From positions 1 through 16,771 of the forward strand of contig DFJU01000126.1 of the NCBI GenBank assembly GCA_002373755.1: a stretch of DNA of 16,771 nt, written 5' to 3'. Origin of the DNA: Bacteroidales bacterium UBA3663 (GTDB lineage Bacteria > Bacteroidota > Bacteroidia > Bacteroidales > UBA3663). Position 1 is the stretch's first letter. Every line of letters starts with the position of its first letter. The position numbers were made by a program, and so were the translations under genes. Shown here one piece after another: positions 7,842 to 13,797 of the stretch. The notes beneath the pieces were generated by a model. That model saw only the letters and a program-made list of their open reading frames with translations, did not search any database and had not been told where the DNA came from.

Positions 7842-7876
7842 TGTCGTGAGTATTTTTTGTCAATTTTTAGCAATGA

Positions 7877-7905
7877 AAAATCCCCCTCCCGTTGGAGGGA
7901 AGGGG
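7877..7905 (-). terminator. Hairpin after rplY, probable terminator or attenuator
   Basis: CCCC and CCC segments at 7883-7890 pair with GGG and GGGG at 7897-7905, with a bulged A. On the minus strand the stem is followed by ATTTTTC (7876-7881). On the plus strand a T8 run follows at 7909-7916, so it could work both ways. It lies between rplY and the lipoprotein gene and may partly uncouple them. Confidence 0.65.
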
Positions 7906-7955
7906 ACGTTTTTTTTCTTTTGCTTTCATCGGGTGTTGGCCGATGTGAAAAGGCA

Positions 7956-8519
7956 TCAGGCGTTGTTCTGACGAGAAGCGCGGGTAGCCTTGACAGCAGC
8001 GACGATTACCGAAGGAGCGGTCAGGATCTCGAGGTTGTCATACTTCAGAGAAGCGACGTTGAGAGTCTTGCCCAACTCGATTGAGGTTACATCGACGATG
8101 AGACGCTCTGGGATGTCAGTGTAGCGACCCTTGACGGTCAGGCTACGAACCTGCTTAACCAGCTTACCACCGGCCTTGACACCCTCGGCGAAGCCCTCCA
8201 GCTTAACTGGGATGGCAACCGAGATAGCCTCATTGGCCTCGAACTTCTGGAAATCCAGGTGAAGGATCTCTTCGTTGACTGGAGCGAACTGAGCCTCCTT
8301 GACAATGGCCAGACACTCGGCGCCCTCGATGTTCAGCTTCACAGCGAAAACCTGTGAGGTGTAGATGAGGTTGCGGATGTCAGCAGCCTTGACGGTGAAT
8401 GACTGTGCGCCCTCCTTGGTGATGAGGTTGCATGGAATGAGACCCTGAGCGCGAAGCTGCTTGGCAGCCTTCTTGCCATTTTCGGCACGCTTGGTGCCAG
8501 CGAGTGAATACTCTTTCAT
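7956..8519 (-). CDS. rplY: 50S ribosomal protein L25, Ctc/TL5 type
   Basis: The 187-residue product is the long, two-domain L25 (general stress protein Ctc type). The N-terminal 5S-rRNA-binding domain covers about 1-90 (MKEYSLAGTKRAENGKKAAKQLRAQGLIPCNLI). The C-terminal beta domain follows (about 95-180; LEGFAEGVKAGGKLVKQVRSLTVKG and PERLIVDVTSIELGKTLNV). It binds 5S rRNA in the central protuberance of the large subunit. A promoter match lies about 84 bases upstream on the minus strand, and a GC-rich hairpin with a T-run follows the stop. It is the first gene of the rplY-MBL-pth-S4 cluster. Confidence 0.97.
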   Translation of the reverse strand: MKEYSLAGTKRAENGKKAAKQLRAQGLIPCNLITKEGAQSFTVKAADIRNLIYTSQVFAVKLNIEGAECLAIVKEAQFAPVNEEILHLDFQKFEANEAISVAIPVKLEGFAEGVKAGGKLVKQVRSLTVKGRYTDIPERLIVDVTSIELGKTLNVASLKYDNLEILTAPSVIVAAVKATRASRQNNA

Positions 8520-8602
8520 TTGTTTAGTTTGTTAATTGTGTTACTCTAATTGCTTTTTGCAAGGCAATACACCATCGCACTGGCTTAAACTAAAAAGCGG
8601 CG

Positions 8603-8633
8603 CGAAGGTATTCAATTTTTGCCAATCTGCAAA
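8603..8633 (-). promoter_or_regulatory. Promoter of rplY
   Basis: On the minus strand, TTTG (complement of 8630-8633), a 19-base spacer and TACCTTCG (complement of 8603-8610) match the Bacteroidota consensus apart from C for T in the -7 box. Transcription would start about 80 bases before the rplY start codon. Confidence 0.6.
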
Positions 8634-8753
8634 ATTTTGCTGCTATTTTTTGCTCCTCGCGCTGTTCTGCAACCGTTTTTGTCTATTGTCCAGTGTGCTT
8701 TTTTGGCTTCGGATGTCCTTGTTTGCGGTTTTCAGAAGTCGTCTATAGCCAAT

Positions 8754-8796
8754 GAAAAAGGAGGAATATGTTTCAATGTCGGACACATTTCTCCTC
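8754..8796 (-). terminator. Terminator of the OmpA-family gene
   Basis: On the minus strand, GAGGAGAAATGTGT (from 8796 down to 8783) pairs, with a bulge or mismatch, with ACATATTCCTCC (about 8770 to 8759). TTTTT (8758-8754) follows. It begins 20 bases past the stop codon at 8816. Confidence 0.7.
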
Positions 8797-8815
8797 GTTA
8801 TGGAAAGAAGATTTT

Positions 8816-9997
8816 TTATTCTGTGATGGTTTCGATGATTGTTTCCTCTGCCTTGCCTTCGACGATTACGCATCGGTTGCGATCGTTTTGTGGAAATGGC
8901 TGGACGGTGTCACCCTTTGAAACGACTGTGATGCGGTTTCCGTCTGCATTGAATCCGTCAACCAGTTTTCGTTTGAAGATTTCGGCACGTTGTCGTGCGA
9001 ATCGGGCATTGGCCGCAGCCGTACCTGTCTCTTTGTCGGCGTAGCCAGTCACAGAAATTGTTGCTTCCGGGTGTTTGGTCAGGAAGTCGGCAATGCGGCG
9101 CATCTGAGCATCGTCGCTTGCGTTGTCCACCTCGCGGTATGCATAGAAATGCTCTTCGTGCAAGGTGACTTTGATTCTCCGTTCGATGGTGCGCGTCGTT
9201 GGCTGTTTTTCGACCTCTTTTTCGGCCGAAGGCGTTTCTTCGACGACTGATGCGGTCGGTTCTTCGGGTGTCGTTTGTTCTATGCGTTCGATGAGGTCGG
9301 TGCCGTCGGCCGTGGCTTCGCCGTTTGTCTTGCGGAATTTGCGGCCGAAGCGGTAGCTCACGCCCAACATTCCGGTCAGCATCCAGTCGCTTGAATTCGC
9401 ATATTTGGAGTTGAAGCGGTCGTCGGTGTTGTTGGCCGTGAATTCTACTGAAGCTCCGAATGTCCGAGTGTGGTCAGTTTCGAGCCGTATGCCGAGCCGA
9501 AGGTTGCGCCCTTTGTGGTTGTCTTTCCACATCATGCTGTTACCAAGTATCTTGTAATTCTTGTCAAGTTCGAGAAGTTCGTCGTTGTTCCATGATGCAG
9601 TCAAGCCAAGGCCTGCGATGGCGATGAGGTTCAGAATGTTGTCGTTGCGGCCGTTGACGATGCCTGTTACGTTGACCATTAAGTCAATGTCCGATGTCAG
9701 GAAGTTCCACTTGTAATATTGGCCGAGAGGATCAAATCCGCCTTTGGCCTTTAGTCCGGAGATGTGTATGCGTCCTCCGATTTGAGGGTAGAAGAATCGG
9801 CCGATGGAAATGGCGCATACCGGAGTGAAGAGTTTGCCGTTGCTTGCGTTTGTCGGAGTTATTTGCGCTCCTGCCTGCAGTTCTGCCCAAGAGAAGGCTT
9901 GCAGTTCTTCATTGTCGTTGTTCGACGTATTGGCCAGCGTTGCATTCAGGCTTGTGATGACCGCGGCCATTGTCAGAATTAAGTTTTTGAATTTCAT
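8816..9997 (-). CDS. OmpA-family outer membrane protein
   Basis: The frame opens at 10108, but I place the start at the ATG at 9997. It gives a proper signal peptide (MKFKNLILTMAAVITSLNATLA, cleavage near Ala22), leaving 393 residues. Residues about 35-220 look like an outer-membrane beta-barrel with alternating aromatic and small residues, ending in YRFGRK. A Glu/Thr/Pro-rich linker spans about 225-270. A C-terminal OmpA domain (about 280-380) shows VTGYADKETGTAAANARFARQRAE and NDRNRCVIV, matching the peptidoglycan-binding pattern. It likely links outer membrane and cell wall. The leader is about 300 bases and unusually structured (9998-10303). The gene ends at its own terminator and stands alone. 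Confidence 0.9.
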   Translation of the reverse strand: MKFKNLILTMAAVITSLNATLANTSNNDNEELQAFSWAELQAGAQITPTNASNGKLFTPVCAISIGRFFYPQIGGRIHISGLKAKGGFDPLGQYYKWNFLTSDIDLMVNVTGIVNGRNDNILNLIAIAGLGLTASWNNDELLELDKNYKILGNSMMWKDNHKGRNLRLGIRLETDHTRTFGASVEFTANNTDDRFNSKYANSSDWMLTGMLGVSYRFGRKFRKTNGEATADGTDLIERIEQTTPEEPTASVVEETPSAEKEVEKQPTTRTIERRIKVTLHEEHFYAYREVDNASDDAQMRRIADFLTKHPEATISVTGYADKETGTAAANARFARQRAEIFKRKLVDGFNADGNRITVVSKGDTVQPFPQNDRNRCVIVEGKAEETIIETITE

Positions 9998-10003
9998 TGT
10001 TTT

Positions 10004-10121
10004 GGTTGTTAAGTGTTTGGCGATGTAATTTGTTTTTCTGGTTAAAGGCGGATGAAAATACAAAAACGTGGGCATTTTATCCGTCATTGTCTCCTGAGGT
10101 ATCGCCAAACACCTAACAACC
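10004..10121. repeat. 21-bp inverted repeat flanking 76 bp, next to the omp start codon
   Basis: 10004-10024 and 10101-10121 are inverted copies identical at 20 of 21 positions; both contain GTGTTTGGCGAT or its complement. The left copy ends 6 bases upstream of the OmpA-family ATG. A related same-orientation copy with small insertions lies at about 10171-10196. Confidence 0.8.
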
Positions 10122-10141
10122 TATACGAGTAAAAGCCCACG
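10067..10141 (-). terminator. Possible alternative terminator inside the omp leader
   Basis: On the minus strand CGTGGGCTTTT (10141 to 10131) can pair with AAAATGCCCACG (10078 to 10067) with one bulged base. TTTTT (10066-10062) follows directly. The loop is long, about 52 bases, and the left arm is also needed for the large palindrome, so this fold would form only if that palindrome does not. Confidence 0.35.
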
Positions 10142-10212
10142 CCGTAGCGTGAGCATCCGAGCTTTTACTTTTAGGTTGTCCCGTTAGATTTTGGCGAATT
10201 TTCAGGAGACAA
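10087..10212. repeat. 126-bp palindromic element with 11-bp terminal inverted repeats
   Basis: The ends are perfect inverted repeats: TTGTCTCCTGA (10087-10097) and TCAGGAGACAA (10202-10212). Inside, further arms pair in order: CGCCAAA with TTTGGCG or TTGGCG, CTAAC with GTTAG, ACAACCTA with TAGGTTGT, AGTAAAAGC with GCTTTTACT, and CACGC with GCGTG. The whole element can therefore fold on itself. I see no ORF and no clear target-site duplication. It could be a MITE-like or REP-like element, or a native RNA structure of the leader. Confidence 0.75.
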
Positions 10213-10309
10213 AATTCAAGTGGATGCTATATTATTATATGTTTTTTAATTCAACAATTTTTTATTTCTTCATAGGCGATTTGGTTTTGATTGATGAATA
10301 AATCGGTTG

Positions 10310-10317
10310 CAAAGATA
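10310..10317 (-). promoter_or_regulatory. -7 box of the OmpA-family gene promoter
   Basis: CAAAGATA on the plus strand reads TATCTTTG on the minus strand, a perfect TAnnTTTG -7 box followed by CAACCG. The -33 region 19-22 bases upstream is only T-rich (TTTA or TTAT), a weak match. It is the best promoter candidate upstream of the gene and implies the 300-base leader. Confidence 0.6.
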
Positions 10318-10470
10318 TGCATTTTAAGAAAATAAGGAATAAAAAGTTGTTGAAACTGGACATTTTGCAAAAAAATGAGTGCAGCGTTCGTCTATGTGTT
10401 TGTTCGTGGCAGAGCGATTTTTGTGTAGAAATTGGCAAAAATGATAGATTCGCGAAAAAACGTGGAAGAA

Positions 10471-10503
10471 TTGAGCAACCAAAGGATTATTTGGTTAAAT
10501 TTG
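10471..10503 (+). promoter_or_regulatory. Possible promoter of ilvE
   Basis: TAAATTTG at 10496-10503 is a perfect TAnnTTTG -7 box. The nearest -33 match is TTG at 10471-10473, giving a spacer of 22 bases, slightly long. It predicts an ilvE leader of about 130 bases. Confidence 0.45.
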
Positions 10504-10545
10504 CCGTCGATTTTTTTAGGGCGATGGAATGCAAGTCCGAAAAGT

Positions 10546-10608
10546 TGTCGGTCGATGAGGTGGTCCGTGCGCATCGATTTTGAATGGATTGTTTCTGTCG
10601 GCCGATGA
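10546..10608 (+). repeat. Two direct repeats TGTCGGYCGATGA upstream of ilvE
   Basis: TGTCGGTCGATGA (10546-10558) and TGTCGGCCGATGA (10596-10608) match at 12 of 13 positions with starts exactly 50 bases apart. The second is also a copy of the window-wide GGCCRATG word. They could be paired operator sites in the ilvE leader or promoter region, but chance use of the common word is possible. Confidence 0.4.
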
Positions 10609-10642
10609 AAAGTTGAACAACACATAATAACGTAATAAGATT

Positions 10643-11665
10643 ATGGCAGAACAGATTGATTGGAGCAAGTTGGGCTTCGGCTATAGCAAGGCTCCTTACA
10701 ATGTACGTTGCACCTACAAGGATGGTGCATGGGGTGAACTTCGCGTTTGCGAGAGTGAAGAGGTAACGATGCACATGGCCGCTACCGTTTTGCACTACGG
10801 TCAGGCCGGTTTTGAAGGCTTGAAGGCCTTCCGTGGCAAGGACGGAAAGATCCGCGTGTTCCGTATGGACAAGAATGCAGCCCGTTTGCAGGACACTTGC
10901 CGCACCATTTTGATGCAGCCGCTTCCGGACGGCTTGTTCGAGCAGGCCATCAAGAAGGTTGTAAAACTCAACGAGCATCTTGTGCCACCTTACGAGACTG
11001 GCTGTTCGATGTATATCCGCCCGGTGCTCTTCGGTACAGGTCCACAGGTCGGCGTCAATCCGGCAAAGGAGTATGAGTTCATCGTTTTCGTAATGCCAGT
11101 AGGCCCATATTTCAAGGACGGCTTCAAGGCAACACCTTGCTGCATCATGCGTGGCTACGACCGTGCCGCTCCGTTGGGTACAGGTCGCGTAAAAGTCGGC
11201 GGCAACTATGCTGCATCGTTGACCAGCGGCGTTTTGGCACACGAGAAGGGCTATAGCGCAGTCATCTATCTCGATGCGCGCAGCAAGCGTTTCATCGACG
11301 AATGCGGTCCTGCCAACTTCTTCGGCATCAAGGGCAACAGCTACGTCACTCCGGCATCCGAATCGATTTTGCCGTCGATCACCAACATGTCAATCCAGCA
11401 GGTTGCCAAGGATTTGGGCTATAAGGTAGAGTGCCGTCCGATGCCTGTTGAAGAACTTGAATTCCTCGACGAGGCAGCAATGTGCGGCACGGCAGCCGTC
11501 ATCTCGCCAATCTGCCGCATCGACGACTTGGACGAGAACAAGGTTTACAATATCCTTCCATCGACGCAGCCAGGCCCTGTCTGCACGAAGTTCTACGAGA
11601 CTTTGCGCGGCATCCAGTATGGCGACATTGAGGATACGCACGGTTGGGTAACCATCATCGATTAA
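10643..11665 (+). CDS. ilvE: Branched-chain amino acid aminotransferase
   Basis: The 340-residue product is a class IV (fold type IV) PLP aminotransferase of the longer BCAT type. It interconverts leucine, isoleucine and valine with their 2-oxo acids using glutamate/2-oxoglutarate. The PLP lysine is Lys184 in GRVKVGGNYAASL. Glu220 in FIDECGPANFFGI is the usual cofactor-binding acidic residue. Other family blocks are LHYGQAGFEGLKAFRG (about 50-65), SMYIRPVLFGTG (122-133) and GTAAVISPI near the C-terminus. The gene stands alone with its own strong terminator, and a possible promoter and paired repeats lie upstream. No other ilv or leu genes are in view. Confidence 0.96.
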   Translation: MAEQIDWSKLGFGYSKAPYNVRCTYKDGAWGELRVCESEEVTMHMAATVLHYGQAGFEGLKAFRGKDGKIRVFRMDKNAARLQDTCRTILMQPLPDGLFEQAIKKVVKLNEHLVPPYETGCSMYIRPVLFGTGPQVGVNPAKEYEFIVFVMPVGPYFKDGFKATPCCIMRGYDRAAPLGTGRVKVGGNYAASLTSGVLAHEKGYSAVIYLDARSKRFIDECGPANFFGIKGNSYVTPASESILPSITNMSIQQVAKDLGYKVECRPMPVEELEFLDEAAMCGTAAVISPICRIDDLDENKVYNILPSTQPGPVCTKFYETLRGIQYGDIEDTHGWVTIID

Positions 11666-11687
11666 GTTTTCGTATTTCATCATAGTG

Positions 11688-11716
11688 AAAGCCTGCTCGC
11701 GAGGGTAGGCTTTTTT
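11688..11716 (+). terminator. Rho-independent terminator of ilvE
   Basis: AAAGCCT (11688-11694) pairs with AGGCTTT (11707-11713), and the T-run continues to 11716. It begins 22 bases after the ilvE stop. Confidence 0.9.
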
Positions 11717-11733
11717 CGTTTTCTTACGGGTCA

Positions 11734-11787
11734 GGTCGCTGCCATTCGCCTTGAAAGTGCTTGCACGGCCGAGGAATGGCAGCGACC
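11734..11787. repeat. 54-bp hairpin element with perfect 14-bp arms between ilvE and kdsC
   Basis: GGTCGCTGCCATTC (11734-11747) and its exact complement GAATGGCAGCGACC (11774-11787) enclose 26 bases. That interior can itself fold through GCC/GGC and GTGC-TT-GCAC. No T-run follows on either strand, and ilvE already has a terminator upstream, so this is not a simple terminator. It may be a palindromic repeat, a protein-binding site or a structured RNA. Confidence 0.7.
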
Positions 11788-11824
11788 GATAACGTCTAAA
11801 AAGAAAATGATTTACATGGTAATA

Positions 11825-11856
11825 TTTGCGTCTTTTGCAAAATGTGTGTAAATTTG
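11825..11856 (+). promoter_or_regulatory. Promoter of the kdsC-maf-lipoprotein-ruvC cluster
   Basis: TTTG (11825-11828), a 20-base spacer and TAAATTTG (11849-11856) match the Bacteroidota consensus exactly. The expected start of transcription is near 11863, leaving a leader of only about 10 bases before the kdsC ATG. Confidence 0.85.
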
Positions 11857-11872
11857 CGCACAAATTTTTCTT

Positions 11873-12391
11873 ATGATAAATTACGATTTAACAAAAATTC
11901 GAGGGCTGGTCTTCGATGTCGATGGGGTGTTGAGCGACAACACTATTCCCATGGACGGCGAAGGACAGCCTTTGCGCACGCTCAATGTGAAGGACGGCTA
12001 TGCCATACAGTTGGCCGTCAAGATGGGGCTTGTGGTCGGCATCATCTCCGGCGGCAAGAGTGACATCGTGCAGAAACGGTTTGAATACCTCGGAGTGAAG
12101 CATATCTACCTCGGTTCGCACACAAAGACGGTCGATTTGGCCGATTTGATGCAGAAGACCGGGCTGACGCGGGACGAAATCCTCTATATGGGCGATGACA
12201 TTCCGGACTATGAGGTGATGCAGATGGTAGGTTTGCCGTGTTGTCCGAGCGATGCGTGTCCGGAGATTCGTGCAATTTCGTGCTACGTGAGTTCGTGCCC
12301 CGGCGGACGGGGTGCTGGCCGCGATGTCATTGAACAGGTGCTTAAGGCTCATGGCAAATGGATGTCGGACAAAACCGCATTTGGATGGTGA
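11873..12391 (+). CDS. kdsC: 3-deoxy-D-manno-octulosonate 8-phosphate phosphatase (KdsC-type HAD phosphatase)
   Basis: The 172-residue product fits the small C0-type HAD phosphatases that release Kdo from Kdo-8-phosphate in lipopolysaccharide core synthesis. The nucleophile motif is [11 protein letters not shown] with Asp15 and Asp17, motif II is GIISGGKSD, and motif III/IV is [13 protein letters not shown]. The C-terminal part is unusually rich in Cys ([23 protein letters not shown]). A strong promoter lies directly upstream, and maf follows after 30 bases. N-acylneuraminate-9-phosphatase-like relatives share the fold, but the size and motifs favour KdsC. Confidence 0.92.
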   Translation: MINYDLTKIRGLVFDVDGVLSDNTIPMDGEGQPLRTLNVKDGYAIQLAVKMGLVVGIISGGKSDIVQKRFEYLGVKHIYLGSHTKTVDLADLMQKTGLTRDEILYMGDDIPDYEVMQMVGLPCCPSDACPEIRAISCYVSSCPGGRGAGRDVIEQVLKAHGKWMSDKTAFGW

Positions 12392-12421
12392 TGTGTCTGC
12401 ATATTTAAAAATGAGGAAGCG

Positions 12422-13045
12422 ATGAGTACAGACATTATAGAAACGTCGTCGAAGCCGGCAGTCGTGTCGGGCATAACCAAGTTACTTTTGGCCTCCAATA
12501 GTCCGCGTCGAAAAGAGCTTCTGGCCGGATTGGACATCCCGATGGAGGTGGTGCGGCTGAAGGACATCGACGAGACGCATCCCGCCGGGCTGGAGGGCGG
12601 CGATATCCCGTTGCACATAGCGCGACTGAAAATGTCGGCCTATGATCTGGTGTTGGCCAAGGGCGAGGTGCTTGTGACGGCCGATACCATTGTGTGGTGC
12701 GATGGCGAGGAGATGGGCAAGCCTCGCGACCGTGAGGATGCCATGAGGATGCTGCACAAGCTGAGTGGCCGTACGCATCAGGTCTATACGGGCGTATGTT
12801 TGAAGAGCGTGGTCGATGAGACGAGCTTCGTGTGCCGCACTGATGTGACTTTCGCCACGCTTACCGACGAACAAATCGCCTACTACGTGGATTTTTACAA
12901 GCCGTTCGACAAGGCCGGGGCATACGGCATTCAGGAATGGATCGGCTATGTCGGCTGCACTCGTCTGGAGGGCAGTTATTTCAATGTGATGGGACTTCCC
13001 GTCCAGCGACTTTTCACTGCAATACAAAAATTGAAAATACAATGA
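12422..13045 (+). CDS. maf: Maf-family nucleoside triphosphate pyrophosphatase, YhdE-like (dTTP/UTP)
   Basis: The 207-residue product carries the Maf signature LLLASNSPRRKELL (21-34), the ADTIVWCDGEEMGKPRDREDAMRML block with the catalytic Asp, and SGRTHQVYTGV. The C-terminal motif KAGAYGIQEWIGY...LEGSYFNVMGLPV resembles the YhdE subfamily. That subfamily hydrolyses dTTP and UTP to monophosphates, whereas the YceF subfamily prefers m7GTP. The first 18 or so residues extend beyond the usual family start. The ATG at 12422 is the only good start, so the extension seems real. Its stop overlaps the next start as ATGA (13042-13045), implying coupled translation. Confidence 0.94.
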   Translation: MSTDIIETSSKPAVVSGITKLLLASNSPRRKELLAGLDIPMEVVRLKDIDETHPAGLEGGDIPLHIARLKMSAYDLVLAKGEVLVTADTIVWCDGEEMGKPRDREDAMRMLHKLSGRTHQVYTGVCLKSVVDETSFVCRTDVTFATLTDEQIAYYVDFYKPFDKAGAYGIQEWIGYVGCTRLEGSYFNVMGLPVQRLFTAIQKLKIQ

Positions 13046-13797
13046 AGAAAATCATCTCCGCAGCAGCTGCTGCATTGGCATTGGCCGCATGTTCAGAAAA
13101 ACCGTTGACCTACACCATCGAGGGTAGTTTCGATGTACCCGAGAGTTTTCAGGTCGGTGATTCCGTAATCACGCGCGGCCCGATTGTCGGCTATGTCTAT
13201 CTGGCTGACTTGAAGGGAAACCCGATTGATTCGGCACAAATCATCGACGAAAAATTTACCTTCAACGGCGTTATCGACAAAGACCAGGAACCGTATTTCG
13301 CCTACATCATCGGCGAGTATGGACAGGGAATGTTCGTCGTCGAACCAGGCGAGCTGACAGCCGTGCTCGGCGAGCCGACGGTGGTGAAGGGCACGGCCGT
13401 TAACGACCAGATTGTGGCCATGATGAGCTATGTCGATACCATCGGATACCAGCTTTATGACGAGTTGCAGAACTTGCAGGAGCAGAATGGCGGCAAGACG
13501 CTCGACCAGAACGAAATCATGGTCGTTTACAGCAAATACAGCGGTGTTGTCAATCGCTACGTGGATTCCATCTATCATGCCAACGATGATAACCTGTTGG
13601 GCGTGTATTGCGCCAATGTGATGTCGGTTCAGGCACAATCGTCGGCCGAGCTTGAAGAGATAATTGCGCCGTTCAGCGACTACGTGAAGAACAGCCAGCT
13701 CATTCAGGAGCATCTGAACTACCTGCGCGAGGTGGAAATGTCGTCGGCCGCATTTGACCAGTTGTCGCCCGATGGAGAAAATAATTCTGGGAATTGA
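13042..13797 (+). CDS. DUF4369-type lipoprotein
   Basis: The frame is open from 12937, but the start is placed at 13042. It gives a lipoprotein signal (MKKIISAAAAALALAAC, lipidated Cys17), leaving 251 residues. Residues about 20-120 show the pattern of the DUF4369 domain common in Bacteroidota (YTIEGSFDV, VYLADLKGNPIDSAQIIDEKFTFNGVI, and FVVEPGELTAVLGEPTVVKGTAVND). The C-terminal half is helical and acidic. In many relatives DUF4369 precedes a TlpA thioredoxin domain; here no CxxC is present, so it is a stand-alone form. It overlaps maf by 4 bases and ruvC by 26, so it is embedded in a tightly packed operon. Function is unknown. Confidence 0.85.
   Translation: MKKIISAAAAALALAACSEKPLTYTIEGSFDVPESFQVGDSVITRGPIVGYVYLADLKGNPIDSAQIIDEKFTFNGVIDKDQEPYFAYIIGEYGQGMFVVEPGELTAVLGEPTVVKGTAVNDQIVAMMSYVDTIGYQLYDELQNLQEQNGGKTLDQNEIMVVYSKYSGVVNRYVDSIYHANDDNLLGVYCANVMSVQAQSSAELEEIIAPFSDYVKNSQLIQEHLNYLREVEMSSAAFDQLSPDGENNSGN

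Larger units (their letters stand above)
9998..10303 (-). promoter_or_regulatory. Long structured leader of the OmpA-family gene, possible RNA switch
   Basis: From the promoter at 10310-10317, the transcript would carry about 300 untranslated bases. In transcription order it holds segment P (10212 to 10150), segment Q (10149 to 10087), a segment 10078-10067 followed by T5, and segment R (10024-10004) ending 6 bases before the ATG. Q can pair with P, forming a long palindrome. Part of Q (10121-10101) can pair instead with R over 21 positions, with one G-U. Another part (10141-10131) can pair with 10078-10067 ahead of the T5. These pairings compete, which is the layout of a translational or transcriptional switch. 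The function is inferred, and I recognise no known riboswitch class. Confidence 0.5.
10318..10642. other. AT-rich divergent intergenic region between the omp promoter and ilvE
   Basis: No convincing gene is present. An 88-codon plus-strand frame from 10317 to 10583 has no recognisable protein character and overlaps promoter elements, so it is left out. The region holds the -33 side of the omp promoter, a moderate plus-strand promoter match at 10471-10503, a small inverted repeat TCGATG/CATCGA (10552-10557 / 10572-10577), and two 13-bp direct repeats. Confidence 0.6.

Noticed and set aside
7906..7920. Plus-strand T-run after the 7882-7905 hairpin as terminator of a plus-strand gene
   Set aside because: No plus-strand gene precedes it for over 4 kb apart from the small RNA, which has its own terminator. 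Read-through protection is possible but not supported.
9998..10108. 37-residue N-terminal extension of the OmpA-family protein
   Set aside because: It would put the signal peptide in the middle of the protein and run into the inverted-repeat leader. The ATG at 9997 begins a proper signal peptide.
10317..10583. 88-codon plus-strand frame between the omp promoter and ilvE
   Set aside because: The translation is basic and Cys/Lys-rich with no domain, its start lies in the opposing promoter, and the region is AT-rich intergenic sequence.
12937..13041. 35-residue N-terminal extension of the DUF4369 lipoprotein
   Set aside because: It lies inside maf in another frame and precedes a typical lipoprotein signal starting at 13042.
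13754..13771. TTG start six codons before the chosen ruvC ATG
   Set aside because: The family N-terminus begins at MEKIILGIDPG; the extra residues are not needed and TTG is a poor start.
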